From NCBI GenBank assembly GCA_947247005.1, contig OX365952.1, positions 7,152,501 to 7,216,500 of the forward strand: DNA of 64,000 bases, in the 5' to 3' direction. Both the position numbers and the translations under genes were made by a program. The notes under the pieces are model-generated. The model saw only the letters and a list, made by a program, of their open reading frames with translations, ran no database searches and was not told where the DNA came from. The stretch is from Spisula solida. Lineage: Eukaryota > Mollusca > Bivalvia > Venerida > Mactridae. Position 1 is the stretch's first letter. Each line of letters starts with the position of its first letter. Positions 12,001 to 20,260 of this stretch are shown piece by piece.

Positions 12001-15000
12001 TTCAAATGCATGGTAAGAAAACTAAACATGTTTAATAAATAGGCATTGGTGTTCAAGATGCAATTGTCAACACTATCTTTTCAATTGATCAATTTTAAAA
12101 ATGCAGTTCATAAATGATTTATGATGGCACTGAATCAGTAAACTGGGTGCCCTGGCATAAATTCTGCATTTGATTGATGTCTTAGCAGTAGGTGGTTAAC
12201 TTTCAAGTATGCAACATATAAAGACGACTAGATCTCCCTAAACATCTATGTAGCATAGGTGACGTGTATATGAAAAATCATGTGTTCACAGGGTAGGTTA
12301 TACCGAGTTGAAAAAATACGTCATATATGTATTTAGTACATTATTTGCTTTAAAAACTGTGCAATAACAAGGTGACATGGAACATTTAACATTTCAGTTA
12401 AACAGGCTCGAGATGATGCCAACAAGTTTAGAGATTGTTGTACATTTGGAAATGTTCAAGTATCTGTAGTCAACGGTTTGCTGACAAAAGAAAAGGTTAA
12501 ACGTTTTGTCCTTATAACAGAAAACATGTTGCAAATTAGTATTTCTTTACAATGAGGCATACTCTTGTACTTATTATACTAGTATACAGACAGAATCATA
12601 ATTACCGAGAGACACCTAGTAGAAGAAAACCTACTTCCTAGCTATGTTAAGTAGTTTGATATTTTCCGATAAAGATTTCATTAATGATTTGACTAAGCGT
12701 GGATTGTTTCGAGACAGAGATGATCCTATTGAGTTTGGGGTCTTTTTCTGCGAGGTCAATGTCACAGTGGTATTTATTTAGAAAAGGGATCCGATCAAAA
12801 ACCCAAAACGCTTTGTCCCAAGATCGTTGAAAGGTAAGTGTTAATTAGTCAAGTCAACAGTAGAGACTAAACAAATCAGCCACGTACCGTAGACCGAAAT
12901 GTTTCTAGAACGGTTGGGCATATGATCAACCAACTTTAAAGGGGATTAGTCATCATCAGTAGTTGACCGCTATTCATGTTAGCAGATCAAAGGTCAATAA
13001 GCAAAGATACTCAGCATATATGTTTTATAAACATCACGAGTGTTTTGTATCTAACATAGATTGATGTAATAGTCAACAATACAGCAAAAAGTCTCAAGTT
13101 AGACAGAGGAAGATCCTCGGCTGCAATATTAGGATCTGCGGGAAACATAATCCAACAAGAATGTCAACAAAAATATCCTGATGGAATTGATTACGGACAA
13201 GTTGCCATAACATCCGGGGGTAAACTCAACTGCTCAAATATATTCCATGTCGCCATTGACAAATATGATAGCAACAACAGCACAGCTTGTTTCCAGGTAT
13301 GATTCTTGTCATTTTCCTGGTTTTATTTCTAACTATCATAAATGAAGTATGTAATCTATGATATTTTAACTACTTATCAAGAACTATTAAAATTAAGTAT
13401 GAATGTAATTTGTTAAGAACTCACTGAATTGAAAAAATTGAAGTTAAATTGTTGCGTTTTATATTACTAGTCAATGAAACAGTACTTGTTTGAATTTTGT
13501 TGTCACATTAAATAAAATTAATATTTTGAGAGAAATTTAGCCATGCTCCAGAAAGCATCTGTGTAATATGCTAGTAGTTAGGTAAGTGGTTCAATGATGA
13601 CCCTATTGCCTAGATCTGTCTTGAGATGTTCACATTATGCCCATGGGAGGGATATGTCATGACATGCATAACACTAGTTATTAAACTTCACTTTAGAATG
13701 AAATACCAAATAATCATCTCCATTTGAACCTTCAAGTAATAAAAGTTTACAAGAATAAATACAAGTACGGGCTGTTACATGTACAATGTAACTGTATATA
13801 TAACGTATTATTTCACTTTTCAGCAAATGGACCAATGTGTTACGTCGTGCCTTCAAGAGGCCAGCAAGTTAGGACTCAAGTCAATTTCATTTCCTGCTAT
13901 GGGCACAGGGTTGCAGAAATATCCTAAGAAGGAAGTGGCCAAACAGATCATGAAATCTACTCTTACGTTTTGTCAGAATGTCACTGGAACATCACTGAAT
14001 ACTGTACATTTTGTGATATACACTGGGGAAGACAATACCTATGATGTAAGTTCAGTAGAAGTTTCCCATTTTTATTACAAGAACTCCTTAAAATTAAAAA
14101 CAAAATAAAGAATGAAATATTTCTCAGTTTCATTGATCAGTTGTCCTTAAATGTCAACCATTATTAGAAGTTTGATACAATAATTATTAATATTTCTGAC
14201 TGACTACACGGTTTTCAAATAATCTACCATTGTCTTTTGTTCATTGTATATGTTTCCTGCATATATGACTCAAACATAAGTATTCATTTTGAGCAACCTA
14301 TTACGTTTTATGTGTATTGGTCTTTCCTATTCACATGAGCAGCAATTCCGGCTTCCCGATGCTCCAACTCAGTATTTGTACACGCAACATTATAATTAGT
14401 TACTCCACCCAATTGGAAAAGTGTAATCGAGTGTCCAAGCATTTCAACGATCGAAAATAATTTTAAAATTCATACATCAGACCATCGGTTTAGTAACATA
14501 AAAATCAGGTCACCAGCCTTGTTTTTGGAATTATTCACCAAAAAGTACTAATTTTGCGTAACTTATTATATATAATAGCATGAGTTAACATAATTTGCAC
14601 AACAGAATGACTTTCAAAGTGTAGCTACTTCATAAAACTAAATCATGCACTACATATTTAATATAAGCATATGCAGTCGAACTATTATAGTGACTTATTG
14701 TACGCCTATACATGTATACATTAAAATTGTACCGTTCCTCGCTCACTTGTTTATACTTGCAAACAAGAAACAATTAAAACCAAGTGCATACGAACATTAT
14801 GCATCATTAATATGTACGTTTTGTTGATTATCATTTTATTTGCATTTATACGCCATCATTTGAACTAAATTTTATGTTTGTTCTTATTTATCACTTGCAA
14901 ATCGAATTTCGCGCATGCGCACTAGTTAGCATGATCCGCTTTAACGAGTTTTCGACACTACTTGTGTGCAGACCTCATTTGAGATTGAAAGTGGTGCCAA

Positions 15001-18000
15001 TGTGGTCAAGGCCAATATCACTGTTAAAGTCCCATTATGCCTTAAATGGCTATTTTCAAAAAGCATTAGCTAGACAACTGATCTGTAGAATGATGCATTT
15101 TCAGCACTTTAGTTGAGTCCCAAAGGTGGACAACACCATAATATCGAAGAAAACGAAATAAAGCTTCCAGTTGGTTTGTAAACAAAAAAACGAAATGTAA
15201 ACAATAAATGCATAATTTAAAGGCTAATGGAAGCAACTCTTGCGACACCAGTATTTTGTCATCCATACATTTTACTTAAAGGTGATTTTTGGCAACTATT
15301 TCGACAGATACATTTAACATTCTTTCATCAATTATCGGTCATTCGTGAAAATATCCCAATTTCTTGTAATTAGTCTATTTATTGTATGATCGGACAAAAG
15401 ATCTTGTGAGAGATAGTGTGGCTTTAACAATGAGTTATTGTGCTGCAAGATGTTGTATAGGTATAGAATGCACGACACTTAAGGTTCTCGCATATGCACT
15501 GTATAACAAAGTAATTTTCGTGATGTTTCAACCCCGTGTACGTAAACAAAATGAAAGCATTGCATGTATAATACAACTTCTGTGTTTCAGATATTTCAAA
15601 CAGAACTTGTCAAATATGCTCCAAAGGATAGTTCCGGAAAACAAAACATGGACACCAGTAATCCAGGTGGGATGAATATTTGAACTCAATTCTCATAAAT
15701 TCTGGCATTGATGTTGTCATTTACATTCACCTTACGACGGATCTTTTCATTAAACCGATTCAAGAATTGAGATTTCTGCTGATCATGAAAAAAGTATATA
15801 GTAGATGTACATTGTATCTCAAATCATAATTCGGGCAAACATAATCGTATACATAAAACACGTTTGCATAATCCAACATATTCACTTTCAAACATACTGT
15901 AAAACAGCGCCTAACAAAGAATAAGGTCTTTTCGTCGTATAGGTAATTTGTAAGTTGTTAATTTAATCGAAAGTTTGTTAACACATTTATTTTACTCCGT
16001 AGATGATGGAGACTTTTGCCATGTGACCATCTATGCTGACAATAGGCATGATGCAGGTAAAGCTGCAAGGAAACTGGATGAAACAGTAAAGAAAGAATGG
16101 CAAATCAAGAAAATCGAAGATGGCAACATCCACAAACTCAGTACAAATGACGTAAGTAATTTCTGTAAATGCCTATAATATGGGTGTGTTTGTATTTATA
16201 GTATTATTTTACCAATACATGTATAAACATTCACTTTCAAAATTTACTAAATTTAGCCATGAAAACTAAAAGTCCTTTTCCGTAAATAATAAAACACCCT
16301 AAATATTAATTTTGTTGATGCAACTTCTCTTCTCGGATTACAAATCTTAAGGCAATATGGATCTGTCCGTATTTAACCAATATAAAAACTCACATTCAAA
16401 ATTCGCTACATCTGGCCATGGTTATTTAAAATCTTCTTCCGTTAATGATAAAAACCCGAAGGTTTTCATATTGTTGATGTATGTTTTCTTCTTAGATTAC
16501 AAAGCTAAAGGCAACAGCAACAAGTAAGGGTGTTGATATTGTTGTGGATACGGATATTGGCAGTATTCAGATTGTTGGCCTGGATGTTGATGTGCTTGAA
16601 ATATCACATAGAATCACCGAACGTCTAAGGTCCATAGAAAAATGGGATGGCAAAAAAGAAAAGGCTCGTCTCATGGCTGCAACGGTACAATGGTGTTACG
16701 TGAAAAATCAACAAGAGTGTCCATTACCAGGTGTAACAAATTTAGACGTTGAAAATGCCTACCAACAAAAATTGAAGACCATAAAAGTAAAGGATGGGAA
16801 GAAAGTGGAATATGAAATAACTTTCGCATCCATGACAGAAGTCGAAGTAAATAATCCTGGAAACACATTTCAAGTGAAACGAAATGACCTTTTAAAAACA
16901 GCAGGTACTGATTTTTCTGTGCTGTATATACTTGAGGCCTGCTCGCCTACCTTCAAAAAGTGCATTTTTACTAACATGTGTGCTAAACTATGATTGTAGT
17001 TGAATTATCTATACTAAATAACATTATCATGCCAACAACTAAGGTATAGAAGACGCTTGTTTTGAATCTACTGCCATAACATTTTTTATTAGTGAACTTC
17101 TTCCCAAAACAAATGGTTTTTCTTTTCAATCCGACAATGACCATTATCTACAGGTCACAGGAATTGCCGCATAAATAACCAAGTAGTACAGCGTCTACTT
17201 CGAGTGTGGGATGTCCGGTATTGGTTTGCTCTGGGGCGTCTCATATTAATGGAGGAAATAAAATATGTACCTGTAAATGATAAATGATTCCATTGGGAAT
17301 AAACAGGGACAACTTTCTCCTTTCAATCATACCTTTTTGTGATACCGTCAGGAATTGCTTGTTGAGATTGATCAATAAGACTAAAATGAATTCGCATAAT
17401 CTTCGTCCTATGAACATCAATTGCAACTAAGATGACACCAAGTCATGTATCCCTTTCATGGATATACTAAATTTAGTAAAATATTATCTTTAATTATGTG
17501 ATGAATCACCATAAAGCTTTTTTTGTGACATATGGAAATCAGAGTAAAACGCCTCAGTTTGTCAAAATTAAGGTTGAACTAACGATTTTTGACAAAACAT
17601 TAGCAATCTTCACTGAGAGATAAGCAATTGTTAGTATTAGTTCAGTGTCAAGATTTGTATTACATATTTTTATTACACAGTCAGTGTTGGTGTTCCTAAT
17701 TTCTGGCAGTCAATGGCTGCCACTGAAAGACTTGCTATGGTGACGTTGGCACCTGGAAGCTCAGAGTATCAACAAGTTGTTGGCGATTTTCAGCGGACAT
17801 TAGGGAGAATTCCAACTATTGCTAAGGTATACGAAACTGCATCATATTATTTTTAAATATTAACACTGCTTTGTGAAGTAGAGATTTAGCTTGAAGTTGC
17901 GACAATTGCTGTATGTCCTTTTTGCCTACAATTTTCTAACCCACTTTGAGAGAATATAAATGTGACACTGACCAATCATCCGTTCTGAGCTCAGGTTTTA

Positions 18001-18860
18001 TAATTTTGATCTAAAGAGTTGGAGAAATGTGTTCGTGTGTCTTTACACAATTTGCATTTTTTCTTTTCCATTTATCATCGTCTTTGTTTCATCAATACTA
18101 CTATTCTGTTGCATAGGTCGAAAGGGTTCAGAACAAGATCTTATACACCCAGTATCAGACGAAACGTACTCAGTTTGATCAGACGACCCCAAACTTTGAA
18201 CGTGTTCTATGGCATGGCACAGCTGAAGCTACAATACCTATTGTCAACCTAAATGGTTTCAATAGAAGCTATAGTAACAGTAAGATTTATAGTTTCATAA
18301 TTTAGGATCATTGTCATCCATCCTTCTGTCATAACACATTAGAGGTGGAAATTTCTGTTTAATCTCCGTGAAACATTTTTTGTCTCTTAGCTGAATTTGA
18401 AACTGGGTCTCTAGACAAACACAAATAATTATAAAGCACTTGTTTACACTGAATATGTCACAGATTTGTCTTAATTTCAATGAAACATGGGGATAAAAAA
18501 CTAGGTTACTATGGCCAAGGAATCAAACAAAAATACTATGGCTCTGCTATATAGGCTTCTTCATTCTCTGGTGATGTTTCAGGTGGATTGAAGGGTGTGT
18601 ATTTCGCTGTCAATGCCAGTTATTCCGATAATAATCGTTATGCAAGGGTATGCAGTGATGGCTACAAAAGAATGTATCGATGTTTGGTTCTTACTGGCAA
18701 GGTTTCTACAGCATCAGGAGCATTGGGCCCACCACCAATCAACCCTGCGGTGCCACATGTTCTGCATGACTCCGTCGCGGACAATCCAGCTAATCCAGTC
18801 ATGTTTATCATCTTCAATGACACCCAAGCTTACCCTGGACACCTTATTGCATACAAATAA
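2847..18860 (+). CDS. PARP14-like: PARP14-like macrodomain mono-ADP-ribosyltransferase (18 exons, 5' end missing)
   Basis: Eighteen exons with GT/AG borders and matching phases join into about 1,555 residues. Order with rough residue positions: tail of an RRM (1-30), three RRM-like domains (about 55-110, 130-185, 200-260), a KH-like region (260-785), macrodomain 1 (786-963, with 'GDI' and 'VNAANKHLEHNGGLA'), macrodomain 2 (970-1150), a KH-like stretch (1175-1260), WWE (about 1285-1355) and the PARP catalytic domain (1362-1555). In vertebrate PARP14 this architecture belongs to an interferon-linked enzyme that transfers single ADP-ribose units and reads ADP-ribose with its macrodomains. Human PARP14 has three macrodomains; I read two here. 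The catalytic triad is His (codon 18,213), Tyr (18,600) and Met (18,801), so the polymer-making glutamate is absent. The start codon was not found. The joins are inferred from phase, not from cDNA. Confidence 0.9.
3684..3828 (+). CDS. PARP14-like: PARP14-like exon 2: RRM-like domain
   Basis: Phase 0 to 1, 145 nt. 'TEQSLQYYFENARRSGGG' followed by a 'GCLLLQFED' strand is the RRM signature typical of PARP14 and PARP10 proteins (YFEN plus SGGG). The reading starts 'VRGFCDI', continuing directly from exon 1 'AIE'. Confidence 0.85.
4654..4878 (+). CDS. PARP14-like: PARP14-like exon 3: end of one RRM and start of the next
   Basis: Phase 1 to 1, 225 nt, after a strong polypyrimidine tract. 'VVDAVLQREHVVEN' closes one RRM. 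'KQLVFADFSENTSEDLLINF' opens the next, ending 'NKALIQFSKEI'. Confidence 0.85.
5439..5672 (+). CDS. PARP14-like: PARP14-like exon 4: third complete RRM-like domain
   Basis: Phase 1 to 1, 234 nt, acceptor 'gttattccag'. 'NTIKVTNIRDVAPDYVERYF' then 'NGGEIQKVKFYADQGYCLLS' gives the two RNP-like strands around the YFEN helix. The exon starts at 5,439; the in-frame ATG-free sequence just upstream is intron. Confidence 0.88.
6260..7570 (+). CDS. PARP14-like: PARP14-like exon 5: long KH-like central exon
   Basis: A single 1,311-nt exon, phase 1 to 1, acceptor 'tgaattgcag' and donor 'caag|gtgtgt'. It continues the last RRM ('VVQNVCGKKDHKIKG') and then runs through about 430 residues. These match the region of KH-like folds between the RRMs and the macrodomains in PARP14, for example 'HREIKLKPQMTQLVQNG' and 'YKKQIKMSPHIIKYIQKVA'. 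No catalytic motif is expected here. It is much the longest exon of the gene. Confidence 0.88.
8020..8285 (+). CDS. PARP14-like: PARP14-like exon 6: KH-like segment before macrodomain 1
   Basis: Phase 1 to 0, 266 nt. It encodes 'TDALKEGVEIIQKFEKSI' and 'RHEKIKEYFLSSKGKECLLK', a repeat of the helix pattern seen in exon 5, and ends 'EADHTSGVK'. The segment was recovered by translating the + strand between splice sites. Confidence 0.85.
8315..9496. mobile_element. Mariner-like non-autonomous element in a PARP14-like intron
   Basis: The ends are near-perfect inverted repeats. Left reads TACGAGGGGGTATCAAAAAG then TTCGTGCACT; the right end in reverse complement reads TACGAGGAGGTATCAAAAAG then TTCGTGCACT (29 of 30 identical, counting the flanking TA). 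The 1.18-kb size and TA flank fit the Tc1/mariner group. I saw no transposase frame, so it is either a decayed or an internally replaced copy. It lies wholly within the intron between 8,285 and 10,692. Confidence 0.8.
9691..10305. mobile_element. MITE with 'ccaggaaaacctgct' inverted repeats in a PARP14-like intron
   Basis: Left end ATATGAGCCAGTCTCCAGGA then AAACCTGCTA; right end in reverse complement ATATGAGCTAGACTCCAGGA then AAACCTGCTA. It is about 615 bp, AT-rich and without an ORF. It lies 0.2 kb from the mariner-like element in the same intron. Confidence 0.72.
10692..10803 (+). CDS. PARP14-like: PARP14-like exon 7: macrodomain 1, ADP-ribose-binding start
   Basis: Phase 0 to 1, 112 nt. 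'VFGGDILSLHGDVLVNAANK' then 'HLEHNGGLANIIAKK' is the classic macrodomain opening: GDI, VNAAN and the H-x-GG loop that lines the ADP-ribose pocket. Confidence 0.92.
11252..11565 (+). CDS. PARP14-like: PARP14-like exon 8: macrodomain 1, core
   Basis: Phase 1 to 0, 314 nt, acceptor 'gtgtatcag'. It begins 'GRPIVEECKDHIGANGPLSD', passes through 'VVHAVGPRW' and 'IAIPALCTGKFGYP' (the phosphate-binding glycine loop) and ends 'VEAVDVYLK'. All landmark loops of a binding-competent macrodomain are present. Confidence 0.92.
11904..12012 (+). CDS. PARP14-like: PARP14-like exon 9: macrodomain 1, last strand
   Basis: Phase 0 to 1, 109 nt. 'SIKKVLFCDINVSTVQAFTN' gives the last strand and helix of macrodomain 1 (compare the usual 'V.fv.fd...v..f'). 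Confidence 0.87.
12398..12495 (+). CDS. PARP14-like: PARP14-like exon 10: linker and start of macrodomain 2
   Basis: Phase 1 to 0, 98 nt. 'CCTFGNVQVSVVNGLLTKEK' is the first strand of a second macrodomain, with 'NGLLTKEK' where macrodomain 1 has 'GGDIL'. Confidence 0.82.
12500..13055. other. Intron between macrodomain 2 exons, nothing recognised
   Basis: No exon or repeat could be supported. The longer introns at 14,046-15,590 and 16,905-17,680 likewise hold no coding exon that I can support; 15,000-15,400 is the inverted repeat copy. Confidence 0.5.
13060..13296 (+). CDS. PARP14-like: PARP14-like exon 11: macrodomain 2
   Basis: Phase 0 to 0, 237 nt. 'IDVIVNNTAKSLKLDRGRSS' replaces the usual VNAAN..L.H.GG, as in the second and third macrodomains of vertebrate PARP14. 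It continues 'ILGSAGNIIQQECQQKYP' and 'QVAITSGGKL'. Confidence 0.9.
13824..14045 (+). CDS. PARP14-like: PARP14-like exon 12: macrodomain 2, second half
   Basis: Phase 0 to 0, 222 nt, acceptor 'ttcacttttcag'. 'SCLQEASKLGLKSISFPAMG' followed by 'TGLQKYPKKEVAKQI' is the glycine loop and following helix. 'TVHFVIYTGEDNTYD' is the last strand. Confidence 0.92.
15000..15400. repeat. Dispersed repeat, copy 2 (inverted partner at 1,370-1,740)
   Basis: Inside the intron between exons 12 and 13. In reverse complement it matches 1,370-1,740 over its whole length with scattered substitutions. Confidence 0.75.
15591..15666 (+). CDS. PARP14-like: PARP14-like exon 13: short linker after macrodomain 2
   Basis: Phase 0 to 1, 76 nt between 'tgtgtttcag' and 'ccag|gtggga'. 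It encodes 'IFQTELVKYAPKDSSGKQNM'. It has no domain of its own; it is called because both splice sites are good and the phases fit both neighbours. Confidence 0.72.
16003..16151 (+). CDS. PARP14-like: PARP14-like exon 14: KH-like segment
   Basis: Phase 1 to 0, 149 nt. 'FCHVTIYADNRHDAGKAARK' and 'KLDETVKKEW' match the KH-like stretch that precedes WWE in PARP14. Donor 'gac|gtaagt' is consensus. Confidence 0.82.
16186..16519 (+). repeat. Tandem duplication of an intron end plus exon start, with a dead acceptor copy
   Basis: Copy 1 (about 16,186-16,359) and copy 2 (about 16,364-16,519) share the order 'ttaccaata', 'cattc..aaaatt.gcta', 'tttagccatg', 'ttccgt.aatgataaaa', 'ttgttgatg', 'ttcttctc.gattacaaa.ct.aaggcaa'. 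In copy 2 the acceptor is 'cttag|attac' and starts the WWE exon. In copy 1 the equivalent position (16,335-16,336) reads GG, so it cannot act as a splice acceptor. Confidence 0.75.
16496..16904 (+). CDS. PARP14-like: PARP14-like exon 15: KH-like end and WWE domain
   Basis: Phase 0 to 1, 409 nt. After 'GVDIVVDTDIGSIQIVGLDV' (KH-like strand pair) comes a WWE domain: 'TVQWCYVKNQQECPLPGVTN', 'DVENAYQQKLKT', then 'YEITFASMTEVEVNN'. WWE folds bind the iso-ADP-ribose unit or mediate protein contacts. The acceptor region is tandemly duplicated upstream (see the repeat at 16,186-16,519). Confidence 0.9.
17681..17826 (+). CDS. PARP14-like: PARP14-like exon 16: start of the PARP catalytic domain
   Basis: Phase 1 to 0, 146 nt. 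'VGVPNFWQSM' then 'VTLAPGSSEYQQVVGDFQRT' is the usual start of the ART domain in this subfamily (P..W, then EY..V...F). Confidence 0.9.
18117..18279 (+). CDS. PARP14-like: PARP14-like exon 17: catalytic domain with the His motif
   Basis: Phase 0 to 1, 163 nt. 'VERVQNKILYTQYQTKR' precedes 'RVLWHGTAEATI'. The His of WHGT (codon 18,213-18,215) is the NAD+-binding His of the H-Y-E triad position 1. Confidence 0.93.
18583..18860 (+). CDS. PARP14-like: PARP14-like exon 18: catalytic domain end and stop
   Basis: Phase 1, 278 nt, ending in TAA at 18,858-18,860. 'GVYFAVNASYSDNNRYA' holds the triad Tyr (codon 18,600-18,602). 'VMFIIFNDTQAYPGHLIAYK' is the C-terminus. Aligned on the 'FIIFNDTQ' strand, Met (codon 18,801) takes the place of PARP1 Glu988, as Leu or Ile does in vertebrate PARP14 and PARP10. 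Confidence 0.93.
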
Positions 18861-19177
18861 TATAACACAATTGTTATATCATTTCGATATTAGTGATTGT
18901 GTGTCATAGTGTACATATCAGACGATTTATAAACAAATACAGTGTTAGATATTAGAACCAGTTTCCTACATGTACATGTGCATGCGAGCATATTTAATCC
19001 CTCAAAATATTAACAAAACATCTCTTTTTATTAAGAGTATACATAATTATTACATACATATAACATACATATTATAATATGCTACAGGAAAATTGCAGTA
19101 ACACTTTATCAATCATTTCACTCGTTCTTGCTTCTATATAGCTCATTCTACAGTACAGAAACTAATTTATATAATAC
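18861..19177 (+). other. 3' flank of the PARP14-like gene, probable 3' UTR
   Basis: No ORF. The first AATAAA downstream of the stop is at 19,224-19,229, already inside the dispersed repeat that starts near 19,178. If it is used, the 3' UTR would be about 0.4 kb. Confidence 0.4.
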
Positions 19178-19600
19178 AGTTAGTTCCTGTGCTGCTTGAC
19201 TAAATGCCAAGATAATGTAAATGAATAAAACTATTCTGAAAGTGGGAAACATTTTGTTAAGGCTTCTTATGCTTTGTTAATACGATCATGCAACATGACA
19301 GTATGCAAGACGACATAGGGAAGTGTTTGTGTTATCAAATCTCTGTATAGATACCAACTTCATACGTCAATTCTAGTCTAAAGTATTTCCTCTATCAATA
19401 TGTTACAGGCTACTTCCAGCTATGTTATTACGGGCCATAAAATGTATAATATTTTAATATTAGATATTCTTTTTCAACTTCATGAATTCAACTTCACAAA
19501 TGCGTTATGTCAACTTCACGGATTCCGTTACAGGACGATGTCATCATAGCGTTGAATTTGCGATGATAAAACATAAATATGATATGAAATTAAATTTAGA
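19178..19600. repeat. Dispersed repeat also present at 31,654-32,470 and 39,340-39,700
   Basis: Shared blocks are 'acagttagttcctgtgctgc' and 'ctgaaagtgggaaacatttt' (with 31.7-32.4 kb), and 'gcaacatgacagta', 'agggaagtgtttgtgt', 'aaatgtataatattt', 'attatgtcaacttcac' and 'gatgaaatcaaaaag'-like ends (with 39.3-39.7 kb). Non-coding. Confidence 0.7.
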
Positions 19601-20121
19601 AATTCGTGAAATTGAAATCAAAAAGTGGTGACAAATTTGTTGATCTGTACATGCATAACTTTGTAAACGATTGGAGAGCTCAGCTTAATAGTAATACCGG
19701 AATAAGTGGTAGAGGTGGTAATAAGTTAAGAACATATAGAATGTTTAAGCAAGATTTTGAAAGAGAGAGCTATTTGTCTATGTTTGTGCCGGTAACACAT
19801 AGGACTGCATTAACCAAATTTAGATGTGGGGTTGCACCCTTAAGAATTGAAACTGGACGGTATGAAAATATTACTGTTAATAACAGACTCTGTCAAATTT
19901 GCAATACTGATAACATCGAAAATGAATAACATGTACTTTTATATTGTTCAGCATATAGCAATATCAGAAATGAATTATTTAATGCATGTTCTGTTATCAA
20001 TACAACTTTTGCCGAACTGATAGATGAAGAAAAGTTGATATATATTTTATCCAACAATGATATTGTTAAAGCTAGGACCAAAGCCTGTTCTATGATTTTA
20101 AAATATGTTTTATATAGATAA
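19601..20121 (+). pseudogene. LINE ORF2 C-terminal fragment with an in-frame stop
   Basis: The frame from 19,606 encodes 'TALTKFRCGVAPLRIETGRY' and 'RLCQICNTDNIENE', a zinc-knuckle-like tail common in LINEs. It is cut by TAA at 19,927-19,929 and goes on in the same frame as 'HVLLYCSAYSNIRNELFNAC' to about 20,121. One nonsense change and no 5' part: a dead copy. The matching 3' tail may be at 24,880-25,165 beyond nested insertions. Confidence 0.72.
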
Positions 20122-20260
20122 TTTAATACATTTGTGTTATAAATATGTATGTGCTTGACAAACATTTTTAATATTTGCTTCTTTTATCTCCTCCTAAGAG
20201 GCTGTTGTTAATCAGTTCATCTACGGTCTGACCGGGGTGATAATTGGTATTTTAATATGT

